A stretch of 64,000 bases of DNA from Psychromonas algicola (GCF_004378355.1 NZ_SNUB01000003.1:62001-126000), one strand, 5' to 3'; positions 1 through 8,263 are shown, counted from the first letter of the stretch. Translations and numbers: made by a program. Notes: generated from the letters alone by a model not told the origin.

Positions 1-1
1 A

Positions 2-1300
2 CTTCAGAATTATTTGAACCAGGGCGATGAAGAAAAATTGCAATTAGTTGCAGAGCAGGTTGCGCCTTATTATTCCATTGAATATGGATGGGAAAAGTTA
101 AAACCAGACTCTTGGTTTATGATCTTAGAAGACGTCTTTGCTCGACCAAAAAAATGGTTAAAAGAACCTGCAAAATCTCGAGCTAACTATATTGACCGTT
201 TAAGTAAACGTATTGAACTAGTTGATCTTGAATCAAAATTTATTTTTAAAAATCGTAAGTTAAGAACAAGCTTAGATTTAATTAAAGTACCTATTCAATA
301 CCAAGGTGAAGTGGTTGGCTGGGTTGTGACTAAAAAACATAACTCAATGTCTGGTGCGTTAGAGCAAAGTTTCTATCAGCAGCAACAAAGTAACTTTTTA
401 TGGATTGTATTATTGGTTGCGTTACTTTCATTCCTACTTTCTTGGATACTAGTGCATCATTTACTTACTCCTCTGAAACAACTTCAAAGTGCAGCAAATT
501 CACTACAGTCTGGAGATTACTCAACTCGTATTGAAGTTAAAGGGGAAGATGAGTTGGCCGCATTGTCTTGTCGTTTTAATGAACTAAGCCGTAGCTTACT
601 GCATCAAAAAGAATCTAGAGAGCAATGGCTTGCGGATATATCTCATGAATTACGTACACCTATTTCAGTATTAAAAAGTGAAATCGAAGCTATTCAAGAT
701 GGTATTCGTAAACCTGAGCCCAAGTACATTGATTCATTGCATAACCAAGTGCAAAACTTGAGTCAATTAGTTAATGATTTATACGAATTGTCATTATCAG
801 ACTCTGGTGTTCAATTTGACCTCTCTCAGCGTGTGAGCGTCAGTAATATATTGAAAACAAGTTGTGCTCAATACCAATTACGTTGCCAAGAAAAACAAAT
901 TGAACTGCAAACTTTTATTGATCCTAAGAATAAACACTGCATTCAAGGTGATAAAAAATCATTAACGCAACTTTTCTCAAACGTATTAGAAAATAGTTTT
1001 CGTTATACCGATGGCCCAGGGCAATTAAGAGTTCATTTAAGTAATAAAGATAAACAACTTTATATTTGTATTGAAGATAGTGCTCCTTGTGTACCAACAG
1101 CGGCATTACCTAAACTATTTGATCGCTTATTCCGCGTTGATGAGTCGCGTAGTCGTTTGAGCGGAGGCTCTGGTTTGGGATTATCTATTTGTAAAAACAT
1201 AGTGCATGCTCATCAAGGTGAAATGACTGCAAATTATTCTAAATTAGGTGGTTTAGCTATTACCATTACTTTTCCATTAGCATCAGTTCAAGACCAATAA
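2..1300 (+). CDS. baeS: BaeS-type envelope-stress sensor histidine kinase (5' end outside window)
   Basis: Inner-membrane sensor kinase that should phosphorylate the response regulator encoded next door. The frame is open to the left edge, so the first membrane helix and start lie outside; the TTG at 14 is only the first possible start codon in view. Counting from that codon, a periplasmic segment (about 1-125) is followed by a hydrophobic helix (about 128-152), a HAMP domain (about 153-205), the HisKA box SHELRTP with His211, and a HATPase domain with the G-box GGSGLGLSIC near residue 393. The DISHELRTP...EAIQDG stretch closely resembles E. coli BaeS. It ends 9 bases before the regulator gene, so the two are co-transcribed. 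The inducing signal cannot be read from sequence. Confidence 0.9.
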   Translation, partial: LQNYLNQGDEEKLQLVAEQVAPYYSIEYGWEKLKPDSWFMILEDVFARPKKWLKEPAKSRANYIDRLSKRIELVDLESKFIFKNRKLRTSLDLIKVPIQYQGEVVGWVVTKKHNSMSGALEQSFYQQQQSNFLWIVLLVALLSFLLSWILVHHLLTPLKQLQSAANSLQSGDYSTRIEVKGEDELAALSCRFNELSRSLLHQKESREQWLADISHELRTPISVLKSEIEAIQDGIRKPEPKYIDSLHNQVQNLSQLVNDLYELSLSDSGVQFDLSQRVSVSNILKTSCAQYQLRCQEKQIELQTFIDPKNKHCIQGDKKSLTQLFSNVLENSFRYTDGPGQLRVHLSNKDKQLYICIEDSAPCVPTAALPKLFDRLFRVDESRSRLSGGSGLGLSICKNIVHAHQGEMTANYSKLGGLAITITFPLASVQDQ

Positions 1301-1309
1301 GGAATTAAA

Positions 1310-1978
1310 ATGGCACAACATATTTTGATTGTGGAAGATGAGGAATCTCTGGCTCAAGTTTTATCTGAGTATATTTGCCAATCAGGTTTCACTGCAGATG
1401 TCATTAACGATGGTGCCGATGTCGTTGACTGGGTGAAAAGTAATTCAGTTGATTTGATCCTCTTAGATTTAATGCTTCCTGGAAAAAATGGATTAGATAT
1501 TTATAGAGAACTACGTACATTTACTAATGTGCCTGTTGTCATGGCAACGGCTAGGATTGATGAGATAGATCGTTTAATTGGCCTCGAGTTAGGCGCAGAT
1601 GATTATATTTGTAAGCCTTACAGTCCGCGTGAAGTGGTTGTTCGAGTTAAAAATATTTTACGTCGTACTGGCGAAGGTGGAAAAGTATCTGAGCACGTAT
1701 TAAGTATTAACGATACAACCATGAAAGTGCTGGTAAAAGGTAAAGAGGTTATTTTAACCCGTGCTGAATTTCGCTTATTACAGCACTTCTATAAGCACCG
1801 CGAACAAGTCTTTAGTCGAGAGCAGCTTATGTCTCAAATCTATTCTGATAACCGTATTGTTACTGATAGAACTATTGATAGCCATATTAAGAATTTGCGT
1901 AAGAAAATTCAAGATGTGGATTCAGAAGTGGATTGTATCCAATCAATTTATGGTGTGGGTTACAAGTTCGCGCTATAA
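1310..1978 (+). CDS. baeR: BaeR-type OmpR-family response regulator
   Basis: DNA-binding response regulator paired with the upstream kinase. The receiver domain (about 4-116) has the acidic pair E9/D10, phospho-acceptor D53 in LLDLMLPG and K102 in the ADDYICKPYSP stretch, which is characteristic of BaeR. The C-terminal winged helix (about 128-220) ends with the usual GVGYKF motif. Its 222 residues compare with 240 in E. coli, the difference being a shorter N-terminus. A RBS-like AAGGAA precedes the ATG. In E. coli BaeR activates drug efflux and spy-type envelope genes; here the next gene in the same direction is a secreted EF-hand protein, a plausible but unproven target. Confidence 0.9.
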   Translation: MAQHILIVEDEESLAQVLSEYICQSGFTADVINDGADVVDWVKSNSVDLILLDLMLPGKNGLDIYRELRTFTNVPVVMATARIDEIDRLIGLELGADDYICKPYSPREVVVRVKNILRRTGEGGKVSEHVLSINDTTMKVLVKGKEVILTRAEFRLLQHFYKHREQVFSREQLMSQIYSDNRIVTDRTIDSHIKNLRKKIQDVDSEVDCIQSIYGVGYKFAL

Positions 1979-1993
1979 ACTTTACTTCTTATC

Positions 1994-2025
1994 AATCAGC
2001 TTATACCTCCTATAGGCTGATTTTA
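1994..2025 (+). terminator. weak intrinsic terminator after baeR
   Basis: AATCAGC and GGCTGATT can pair around an A/T-rich loop, with a short T run after. It would end the baeSR transcript before the EF-hand gene. The T tract is short, so some read-through is likely. Confidence 0.5.
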
Positions 2026-2151
2026 CTGCTTATGCTTTTTTTTTATAAAATATACTTATCCTTTATTTCTCCATATTTTCTCCACAATGAATCTCTATAG
2101 TCTCTACATCGGCTCAATGATGTGAGCCTTAATTTGAGAGAAGAGGTTAAT

Positions 2152-2955
2152 ATGAAAAAATTAATTATATTGGGCGGTGTTGTTTTAATGACTGCAAGTT
2201 CGTTTTCAATGGCGGGAAATGGCGGAAAAGGCAAGCCTACATTTGAAAGCTTTGATACTAACAGTGATGGTGTTATTACTTTAGCGGAAGCGAAAGGTCG
2301 ATTTGCTAAACGTTTTGCTAATATTGATACTGATAATAGCGATACAATTACTAAAGCTGAATTTGATAGCATGATGGCTAACAAAGGCAATAAACAAGGC
2401 AAGTCTAAAAAAAGTGATAAACAAGGTGGTTTTAAAAAGTTAGATGCCAATAATAATGGTGAAGTAACTGAAGCTGAATTTAATGCAATGGTTGCAGCAC
2501 AAAAAGTGAAACAGGCAAAGCGAATCGACAGTCGTCCTACTTTTGCTGCTTTAGATAAAAATAGCGATGGTGAGCTTTCTGCAGATGAACTAAAAGCAAT
2601 GCGTGATCATAAAAAAGACCATAAAGGGCATAAAGGCGGCAAAGGTAATAAACACAATTACCCTGCATTTAAAACGCTAGATGCTAACGCTGATGGTCAA
2701 TTATCTGAACAAGAGTATGCATTAATTACTAAAGCGAAAAGAGGCTCTAAATTAACTATGTTAGATGCTGATCAAAATGGTACTGTTTCAGAGCAAGAAT
2801 TTAATGCAATGCTTGAAGAAAAACAGTTAAAACGAATTGAGCGCGAAGCAAATCGTCCAACATTTGCAATGATTGACAGCAATGATAACAGTGTAATTAC
2901 TGAAGATGAATTCACAGTGTTTCAACAAAAACGTGCTTCAGAAATGAAAAAGTAA
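2152..2955 (+). CDS. secreted multi-EF-hand calcium-binding protein
   Basis: Predicted exported Ca2+-binding protein of 267 residues. The ATG at 2152 has an AGAAGAGG ribosome site and begins a clear signal peptide (MKKLIILGG, cleavage probably after SMA near residue 21); the GTG at 2122 would spoil it. Seven EF-hand loops of the DxNxDGxITxxE type follow, for example DTNSDGVITLAE, DANNNGEVTEAE, DKNSDGELSADE, DANADGQLSEQE and DADQNGTVSEQE. The second (DTDNSDTITKAE) and last (DSNDNSVITEDE) have Ser in place of the usual loop Gly and may bind more weakly. Lysine/glycine-rich linkers separate the pairs. It has its own terminator and lies just after baeSR. A role in calcium buffering or envelope sensing is inference. 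Confidence 0.85.
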   Translation: MKKLIILGGVVLMTASSFSMAGNGGKGKPTFESFDTNSDGVITLAEAKGRFAKRFANIDTDNSDTITKAEFDSMMANKGNKQGKSKKSDKQGGFKKLDANNNGEVTEAEFNAMVAAQKVKQAKRIDSRPTFAALDKNSDGELSADELKAMRDHKKDHKGHKGGKGNKHNYPAFKTLDANADGQLSEQEYALITKAKRGSKLTMLDADQNGTVSEQEFNAMLEEKQLKRIEREANRPTFAMIDSNDNSVITEDEFTVFQQKRASEMKK

Positions 2956-2982
2956 GTAAATTTTAATTTACTTAAACGTTTA

Positions 2983-3015
2983 AAGGCTTGGTGATTTAAA
3001 TCCCAAGCCTTTTTC
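2983..3015 (+). terminator. intrinsic terminator after the EF-hand gene
   Basis: The stem AGGCTTGG / CCAAGCCT with an 11-12 base A/T-rich loop is followed by TTTTTC. It lies between convergent genes; the reverse strand has a shorter T run and may also stop the EamA transcript. Confidence 0.8.
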
Positions 3016-3025
3016 TTTTTAACGC

Positions 3026-3946
3026 TTATCGTTCGCCTAAACCGCTAAACCTTTTTATCCATTTATCTCCCCAATGATATAAAGATAAGGCGAATAAAAT
3101 TAATGTACTTCCTATCAACAAATGCAGGCTTATTGTTTCATTATTAAAAATAACACCTAAGCTAATTGCAAAAATGGGTGTGATTAATGTCGTTAATGAA
3201 ACGCTACTGGCGCTTAAATGCTGCAAAATATAATAGTAAGCAACAAAACCCACTAGCGATCCAAAAATACCTAAATAACTAATAGCAGAGAGAGCTTGGA
3301 TAGACCAAGTGATGTCGTCTAGCATTTCGCCGAAACAATACCAAGTCATTAATAATAACAATGTAGAAACATATAAGGTGCCGATAGTGGTTGAGAATGC
3401 ATGTATTTTAATCTCAATGGTTTTAACTAAGACGGCGCTTAAACAAAAACTAAAAACAGCCAATGTGATACAAGCCAGCCCTATTAAATAGTTGCTTAGA
3501 TTGACATGAGACTGGTTAAGTGAAGCATTAATATTGTTATAGAAAATAATGCATAAACCAATAATTGCGAAACTTAAAGCAATCATTTTAACGCGACTAA
3601 AAGGATCTTCTTTTAATATTTTTTGAGCTAATAATCCAGACACTATAGGTGATAAACCAAACATCAAAGAAATCATACCTGAGCTAATATAGCGTGCAGA
3701 TAAATAGCTTAATGTCATCGCAAAAAATACGCCAAGTGATGAATAACAATAAAGCTTAATAGCTTGTTTATGCAATGGTAAAGTTAATCGAGATGTGATT
3801 AAAACCACGCTCGCAATAATAGTTGCAATCAACATGCGTAAAAAGAGAGCAAGTAGCGGATCACCTAAACCATTACTCCAAACAATAGCAAGTGGGGTAG
3901 TTGACCAAACTAAAACAACACATAAAAATGCAACGGGAACATACAT
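3026..3946 (-). CDS. DMT-superfamily (EamA) exporter
   Basis: Integral inner-membrane protein of 306 residues with about ten hydrophobic helices arranged as two EamA repeats (roughly 5-140 and 155-292), the normal size for the drug/metabolite transporter superfamily. The ATG at 3946 is chosen because an AAGGAG site lies 6 bases before it; a TTG six bases earlier sits against that site. Substrates in this family range from amino acids to nucleosides and cannot be assigned here. It stands alone, converging on the EF-hand gene. Confidence 0.8.
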   Translation of the reverse strand: MYVPVAFLCVVLVWSTTPLAIVWSNGLGDPLLALFLRMLIATIIASVVLITSRLTLPLHKQAIKLYCYSSLGVFFAMTLSYLSARYISSGMISLMFGLSPIVSGLLAQKILKEDPFSRVKMIALSFAIIGLCIIFYNNINASLNQSHVNLSNYLIGLACITLAVFSFCLSAVLVKTIEIKIHAFSTTIGTLYVSTLLLLMTWYCFGEMLDDITWSIQALSAISYLGIFGSLVGFVAYYYILQHLSASSVSLTTLITPIFAISLGVIFNNETISLHLLIGSTLILFALSLYHWGDKWIKRFSGLGER

Positions 3947-4281
3947 TAGCAACTCCTTATTAGTAAGAAGCAGTGCAAAAAAACGGAATGAGATTTAATA
4001 AAAGTAGACCGCAGTTTTCACACTGCGGAATATAAATTTATTTAGTAGACAGCAGGAAACAACAAAGCAATATTATTGATGCGTCGTAGCCAAAACTGAG
4101 TTGATTGTGTGATTTTCAACATAAGTGCCTAAGGAAAATAAATTGGACTTTGATAGTCTATTTTTATTTAAATGATGTCAATGGGTTTTATTTAAAGGAA
4201 GGATAAGTGATGTGGCACAAGATAAAAAAACCGCCATCGGGCGGTTTGATTCAGCAGTTTTATTTTACAAAATATAAACGA
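3947..4281. other. intergenic region between two minus-strand genes
   Basis: About 335 bases with no credible ORF. It holds a small perfect hairpin, CCGCAG with an 8-base loop and CTGCGG, at 4010-4029, and the terminator of the downstream DUF3334 gene at 4223-4248. The promoter of the EamA gene should be here but no strong match stands out. Confidence 0.6.
4223..4248 (-). terminator. strong intrinsic terminator after the DUF3334 gene
   Basis: Read on the minus strand, AAACCGCC-CGAT-GGCGGTTT is followed by TTTT: an eight-base-pair stem with a tetraloop and U tract, 30-60 bases after the stop codon. Confidence 0.9.
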
Positions 4282-4968
4282 TTAAATGCCTAATTCTGCG
4301 AGTAGATCTTCATCTGCACTTGAAGTCGCTTCAACCTGTTTCGGCGCAGCGGGTGCTTTGCTTTTTTCTTTTTCTTCTTCAAGTAAAGTATCTAAATCAA
4401 ATTTTTCACGTTCTTCAAAGGTTGGTAACTTAATAAACTCTGTTTTATCCATGGCTAATTCAAGATAAAAAATATTGTTTTTTGAAGTAGAGAAGGTCAC
4501 TCGACGCGCTTGAGGGCGATCTAAGTTAGTATCAATCGATAATAAAACTTGTTTATTAATGGTTAACATTTTTGGTTGGTTTTGAGTTATTGATGTATGT
4601 AGTTCATGGCCAATTGCACCAGTAAAATCACCCACCATTTGGTTCATTAACTCACCCATCACATCACTTACTTCATCGGCTGTGTGTGATGTCGCAAGTT
4701 CATTTGCAGGTAACCCCATATTAACCATGTAATCTGTGTACAGCTCCATCGCAGCTTCAGCGCTGAAGTTTAAAATGACTAATCCAGAGAAACCACCATC
4801 AAATAATACAAAACATCCAATATCGGGTTTTAAACAGGTTTTGTTAATTTTTTGTACCATTGCAGAATAATTAATCTCATGAGCCGTCGCACTGCTAAGT
4901 ACTGACTTCATCGAGTTACATAAGACTAATAAGATATCGTCTGTTGTTATTATTTTTGTTTTAGCCAT
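4282..4968 (-). CDS. DUF3334 protein with CheX/CheC-like fold
   Basis: Conserved protein of 228 residues that I place in DUF3334, seen mainly in Vibrio, Shewanella and relatives. Residues about 10-190 look like the CheC/CheX/FliY superfamily, and ELMNQMVG near residue 110 fits the ExxNxxxG phosphatase signature of CheX. That suggests removal of phosphate from a CheY-like protein, but no chemotaxis gene is nearby, so the function is inference. The C-terminal 40 residues are charged and low in complexity (a run of E/K, then A/P) and end in DEDLLAELGI, perhaps a docking tail. It has its own terminator and is monocistronic. Confidence 0.6.
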   Translation of the reverse strand: MAKTKIITTDDILLVLCNSMKSVLSSATAHEINYSAMVQKINKTCLKPDIGCFVLFDGGFSGLVILNFSAEAAMELYTDYMVNMGLPANELATSHTADEVSDVMGELMNQMVGDFTGAIGHELHTSITQNQPKMLTINKQVLLSIDTNLDRPQARRVTFSTSKNNIFYLELAMDKTEFIKLPTFEEREKFDLDTLLEEEKEKSKAPAAPKQVEATSSADEDLLAELGI

Positions 4969-5457
4969 ATCTGTTTATTTTTCCTAAAAACTAATTGAAC
5001 AATTGTCCTCTTATCCTAGGCTATTATTGAAATATAGGTAGCTTTATATTGGATATTTTACAAAAATGTTAACAGGTTAGGCTTTTTATCATTAATCGGA
5101 TAATTTTTAACAACTTAGTTTGTATTTATTATGAATCAAAAGGGCAGTGACCATTGCTGACAATAAATACTTTGCAACTCATGAGAGTGAGTAGATAGAA
5201 AGTGTCAAAATATAAGATTTAAAAGAAGATCGAATGAGGTTATTTTTTACTAATTCTTTTAAATTTGGTACATATAATATAGTTTTAAGGTGCTAAGGGA
5301 GTTAATTACTTTTTTTAGAAACCTCTTATAAAAAATTATTAATTAAGCAAGGCACATAGGTCGATTTACCTAATAAAATTAATGATGAAAATGCCGAGTT
5401 TAATCGCTTAGGAGCTGATGATGATTTGCGCGAAAAACACCGATTAACGGAAATTTT
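4969..5457. other. intergenic region and left part of the lipoprotein insert
   Basis: About 490 AT-rich bases without an intact gene. Up to 5124 is the 5' region of the DUF3334 gene. From 5125 to 5169 is a copy of the 3' end of the lysR gene found at 6511-6555. From 5170 to 5359 I see only A/T-rich DNA with a TATAAT at about 5274, which could be the -10 for the lipoprotein gene. From 5360 a headless reading frame runs into the lipoprotein start. Confidence 0.65.
5125..5169. repeat. 45-bp direct repeat, left copy (duplicated lysR 3' end)
   Basis: These 45 bases match 6511-6555 at 44 positions. The single difference (C here, T there) changes the stop codon of the embedded lysR tail from TAA to TGA while leaving the last ten codons (IYCQQWSLPF on the minus strand) readable. 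The sequence on the right (5170 on) no longer matches lysR. This looks like the displaced original end of lysR, separated from the gene by an insertion. Confidence 0.85.
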
Positions 5458-5461
5458 ATGA
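5360..5461 (+). pseudogene. headless 33-codon coding remnant overlapping the lipoprotein start
   Basis: An open frame with no start codon runs from just after a TAG at 5357 to a TGA at 5459-5461. Its product is hydrophilic and protein-like (for example KINDENAEFNRLGADDD, then LREKHRLTEIL). The stop overlaps the ATG of the next gene as ATGA, the usual arrangement of translationally coupled genes. It is probably the last part of a gene that once preceded the lipoprotein gene in its donor operon. I do not recognise the family; chance coding is possible because it is short. Confidence 0.4.
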
Positions 5462-6477
5462 ATATTAATAAGTTTATTTATGATCGTTTGAAAAGCGTAT
5501 TAGCGTTAAGCTTAATACTCTTATTGTTCTCTTGTGATGAGCAGTCGACAGAACAACCAGTGGAGCTAAATAATGATAGATCATTAGAGTCCACATTTCC
5601 TCTTAAAATACGCCAAGAAAATTATGGTGATTCGACAGTATTTTCTACACCAAGGCTTCAGTTTATAGCTAAACTCGGTTCAGATAAAAAAAATACACTT
5701 TGGTCTATGAAATTAGATGGCTCTGATCGCCGACAAGTAGCTAATTCTGAACTGATTTTTAATGGACAAACGATAGTACATACACCTATCCGTTCTCCTG
5801 ATAATCGATATGTGGCTGTATCAATGGATGGGCCGGATGGTTTTTTTCGTGGCATCCTCGATTTAAAAGATAAAACAGCTACCCGTATAATGAAAGGAGG
5901 TGGTTATCCATTTTTTAATTGGACGTCTGATAGTGAGAATGTAATTTTTTATAGTGATGCAGAGCATTATAATTATCATTTGCCAACAAAGAATCTCACT
6001 AAACGACCTACTATTTACTCATCAGGACTGTTTTTGTTACCAGATGATAAAGAGTTTCTTGCGATGAAGAGCGATGGCTTTTGGATACATCACTTTGATG
6101 GAACAGTTAAGAAAAAGGTTAAATTGGATGTAGGAGAAAATCGTAGAATTAAATTCCCTATTATTTCTCCTGATGGGAAAATTATTTATTTTATTTCTGA
6201 AGGTAAAGGGCCAATACAATCTCATTGGGCTTCAGTGGATAGTGGAGAATTATTAGCTAGTGAAATATCTAAAGAGCTATTAGGTAGTTCTTCTGCTAAG
6301 CCTATATTTTCTGTAGATTTAGAGTCGCTATTGTTTAGGCGAGGTAATTATTATCGTCAAGTGAATCTTATAACCAAAGAAATAAAAGATATTAATATGA
6401 AGGAGTTGGGGTTATGGGAAATGTGGGGAATCGGTAAAATTTCTCTTATTAATTATACTCCGAAAACTGATTTCTAA
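5458..6477 (+). CDS. lipoprotein with TolB-like (PD40) beta-propeller repeats
   Basis: Predicted exported lipoprotein of 339 residues. The N-terminus has a charged start, a hydrophobic stretch (about 14-24) and the lipobox LLFSC with Cys26. The rest resembles a beta-propeller of WD40-like/PD40 type: LWSMKLDGSDRRQV, RSPDNRYVAVSMDG, WTSDSENVIFYSD and ISPDGKIIYFISEGKG are successive blades in which S-x-D-G/N marks the strand turns. Length suits a five- or six-bladed propeller. No enzyme motif is visible. It is the only complete gene between the two 45-bp repeats, and its start overlaps a broken upstream frame, so it appears to be acquired cargo. Function unknown. Confidence 0.7.
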   Translation: MNINKFIYDRLKSVLALSLILLLFSCDEQSTEQPVELNNDRSLESTFPLKIRQENYGDSTVFSTPRLQFIAKLGSDKKNTLWSMKLDGSDRRQVANSELIFNGQTIVHTPIRSPDNRYVAVSMDGPDGFFRGILDLKDKTATRIMKGGGYPFFNWTSDSENVIFYSDAEHYNYHLPTKNLTKRPTIYSSGLFLLPDDKEFLAMKSDGFWIHHFDGTVKKKVKLDVGENRRIKFPIISPDGKIIYFISEGKGPIQSHWASVDSGELLASEISKELLGSSSAKPIFSVDLESLLFRRGNYYRQVNLITKEIKDINMKELGLWEMWGIGKISLINYTPKTDF

Positions 6478-6510
6478 TTGAAGCTTAAATTGAATGCAAT
6501 TTATTGTGGG

Positions 6511-6555
6511 TTTATTATGAATTAAAAGGGCAGTGACCATTGCTGACAATAAATA
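6511..6555. repeat. 45-bp direct repeat, right copy (active lysR 3' end)
   Basis: The right member of the pair with 5125-5169, 1386 bases away in the same orientation. It spans the last eleven codons and TAA stop of the lysR gene (minus strand) plus about 11 bases beyond it. Position over a gene end, with the reading frame preserved on both sides, is the pattern left by site-specific insertion at a gene terminus. Confidence 0.85.
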
Positions 6556-7409
6556 ATAAATTCTTTTAAGATTGGGCTCTGATATTTGTCTTTATGCCAT
6601 ACCAAGTATAAATCTCGGGACATATCAATTTCGATAGGTAGAGTCACTAGTCTTTTATCCTGTAAGGCGTGCCTTGCCGCAGTGCGTGACATGCAAGATA
6701 AACCTAAGCCCGCTGCACTACAGTTAATAATTGCTTCTGTGGTACTTAGCTCAAAGGTGATGTCGAGTTCATTTAAATATTGTCCAATATGATGGATAAA
6801 AAAGTCGCGCGTTCCTGAGCCTTTTTCTCGTAAGATCCAAGATTGTTTATTTAAATCTTCAAGGGTGATTTTTTGTTTCTTTAATAGAGGGTGTTCAGGA
6901 TTCGCAACAATCACCATTTCATCTTTTATCCAAGTTTCTGTATGTAATTGTTTGTCCACTAATAAACCTTCAACTAGAGCAATATCAAGTTCATAGTCTT
7001 TAAGCTTTTCTCCGATAGAGGTGCTGTTATCAATACACATATATTGGTCATGATGATCTTTGTTACTTCTAAACTGCGCCAACAAAATAGGTAATAAATG
7101 ATTGCCTACGGTATTACTTGAGCCAATACGTATCTGACCTTGGAAGTTATGATTATCAAACAAACTGGTAATTGCTTGGCTACGTTCGATTTGTTCGTCG
7201 GCAAGGGGTAACAAAGCACTACCCATTTCATTCATTAATAAACGGTTATTTTTACGTTCAAACAGTTTGTGACCTAGCTGTTTTTCGAGTTCAGCTAACG
7301 CCATGCTCACTGCCGGTTTACTTAAGAATAATTTTTCAGCAGCCGCTGTTAAGGTTTTTTCTTGCGCAATAGTAATAAATACATGTAATTGTTTAAGGGT
7401 AATATTCAT
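6522..7409 (-). CDS. LysR-family transcriptional regulator
   Basis: Transcription factor of 295 residues, the normal LysR size. The N-terminal helix-turn-helix (about 1-60) reads MNITLKQLHVFITIAQEKT then AAEKLFLSKPAVSMALAELEKQLG, and the effector-binding domain (about 88-290) has the RIGSSNTVGNHLLP start typical of CysB/CbbR-like members. It stands alone, with no divergent gene close enough to name a target. Its 3' end is duplicated 1.4 kb away, yet the coding sequence is intact, so it should remain functional. Confidence 0.85.
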   Translation of the reverse strand: MNITLKQLHVFITIAQEKTLTAAAEKLFLSKPAVSMALAELEKQLGHKLFERKNNRLLMNEMGSALLPLADEQIERSQAITSLFDNHNFQGQIRIGSSNTVGNHLLPILLAQFRSNKDHHDQYMCIDNSTSIGEKLKDYELDIALVEGLLVDKQLHTETWIKDEMVIVANPEHPLLKKQKITLEDLNKQSWILREKGSGTRDFFIHHIGQYLNELDITFELSTTEAIINCSAAGLGLSCMSRTAARHALQDKRLVTLPIEIDMSRDLYLVWHKDKYQSPILKEFIIYCQQWSLPF

Positions 7410-7597
7410 AAGCTGCCAAATGTCTGAAGTAAACGTTCTATTTTAATTAACCTGGTTAAGGAGAGTGTAAACTATTTTGAATGAGTGTAGGGCTTAAAGA
7501 TTTGGCTTCTTGTTATTAAGGTCTAGTTAGTAGGTTAAAAACACGACATGCAATATGAATCACCGAGGATATTCTTACATGTCGTGTGAGTGGAGGC

Positions 7598-8263
7598 TTA
7601 GTTTTTTGCGTCTAAACCTTGCTGCCAGAAAGCGACTTCCATTCTGGTGGCTGTTTTAAATATCTTAATCAGACGCTGGCCACGTTCGCTGTGAATGTCT
7701 ATTTCAGCTAATAGTTGATCAAAATGAGCGGTACTTTCTGCGACACTTTGTTGAAATTCATCACCGCCATATAACGCTATCCAAGTTGAAAACGGATTAC
7801 CAACGTGTTTAGTACTTGGGTCTTTTGTCAATAAACGACCTATTTCAGCATAACCAATCGAACAAGGCGCAAGTGCTGCGTATAAATCCACAAGATCGCC
7901 GCTCATACCGGTATCTAAAACATAACGTGTATAAGCCACTGTGCCGTAGTCTTCATCTTCCACTTCTAAATCAGTTTCGGTTAATCCCCAATCACTACAA
8001 TAAGTAACATGATGGTTAATCTCAAAGTCTAATAAAGCATGTACGCTAGGTAAGGCTCTACGCATATCTGCTAAGCTGTCGGCTTTATAAATTGCTAACG
8101 CATAAGCGCGTGCATAGTGTTTTAGGAATAAAAAATCCTGCTTCAGGTAATGTAAAAAACAAGGCTGCGCTAAACTGCCATTAGCTAGCTGCATAACAAA
8201 AGGATGCTGTGTATAAGCTTGCCAATCAGATTGGCAGCTTTTAATTAAATCTTGATGATTCAT
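7598..8263 (-). CDS. tenA: TenA-family aminopyrimidine aminohydrolase (thiaminase II)
   Basis: Last gene of the thiamin salvage operon. TenA enzymes hydrolyse 4-amino-5-aminomethyl-2-methylpyrimidine from degraded thiamin to HMP, or cleave thiamin. The 221-residue all-helical protein has the family signature QDFLFLKHYARAYALAI near residues 42-58 (Asp43), and Cys134 in APCSIGYAEIG at the place of the catalytic cysteine. A conserved C-terminal Glu lies in the RMEVAFWQ segment (about 209-216). It starts 13 bases after the binding-protein stop. HMP made here would go to ThiD, the first gene of the operon. Confidence 0.9.
   Translation of the reverse strand: MNHQDLIKSCQSDWQAYTQHPFVMQLANGSLAQPCFLHYLKQDFLFLKHYARAYALAIYKADSLADMRRALPSVHALLDFEINHHVTYCSDWGLTETDLEVEDEDYGTVAYTRYVLDTGMSGDLVDLYAALAPCSIGYAEIGRLLTKDPSTKHVGNPFSTWIALYGGDEFQQSVAESTAHFDQLLAEIDIHSERGQRLIKIFKTATRMEVAFWQQGLDAKN

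Noticed and set aside
1761-2015. Plus-strand ORF of 84 codons overlapping baeR in another frame
   Set aside because: It is a shadow of the conserved baeR winged-helix coding region, with no ribosome site.
5125-6555. Insertion sequence
   Set aside because: No transposase ORF or terminal inverted repeats are present, and 45 bases is far too long for a target-site duplication.
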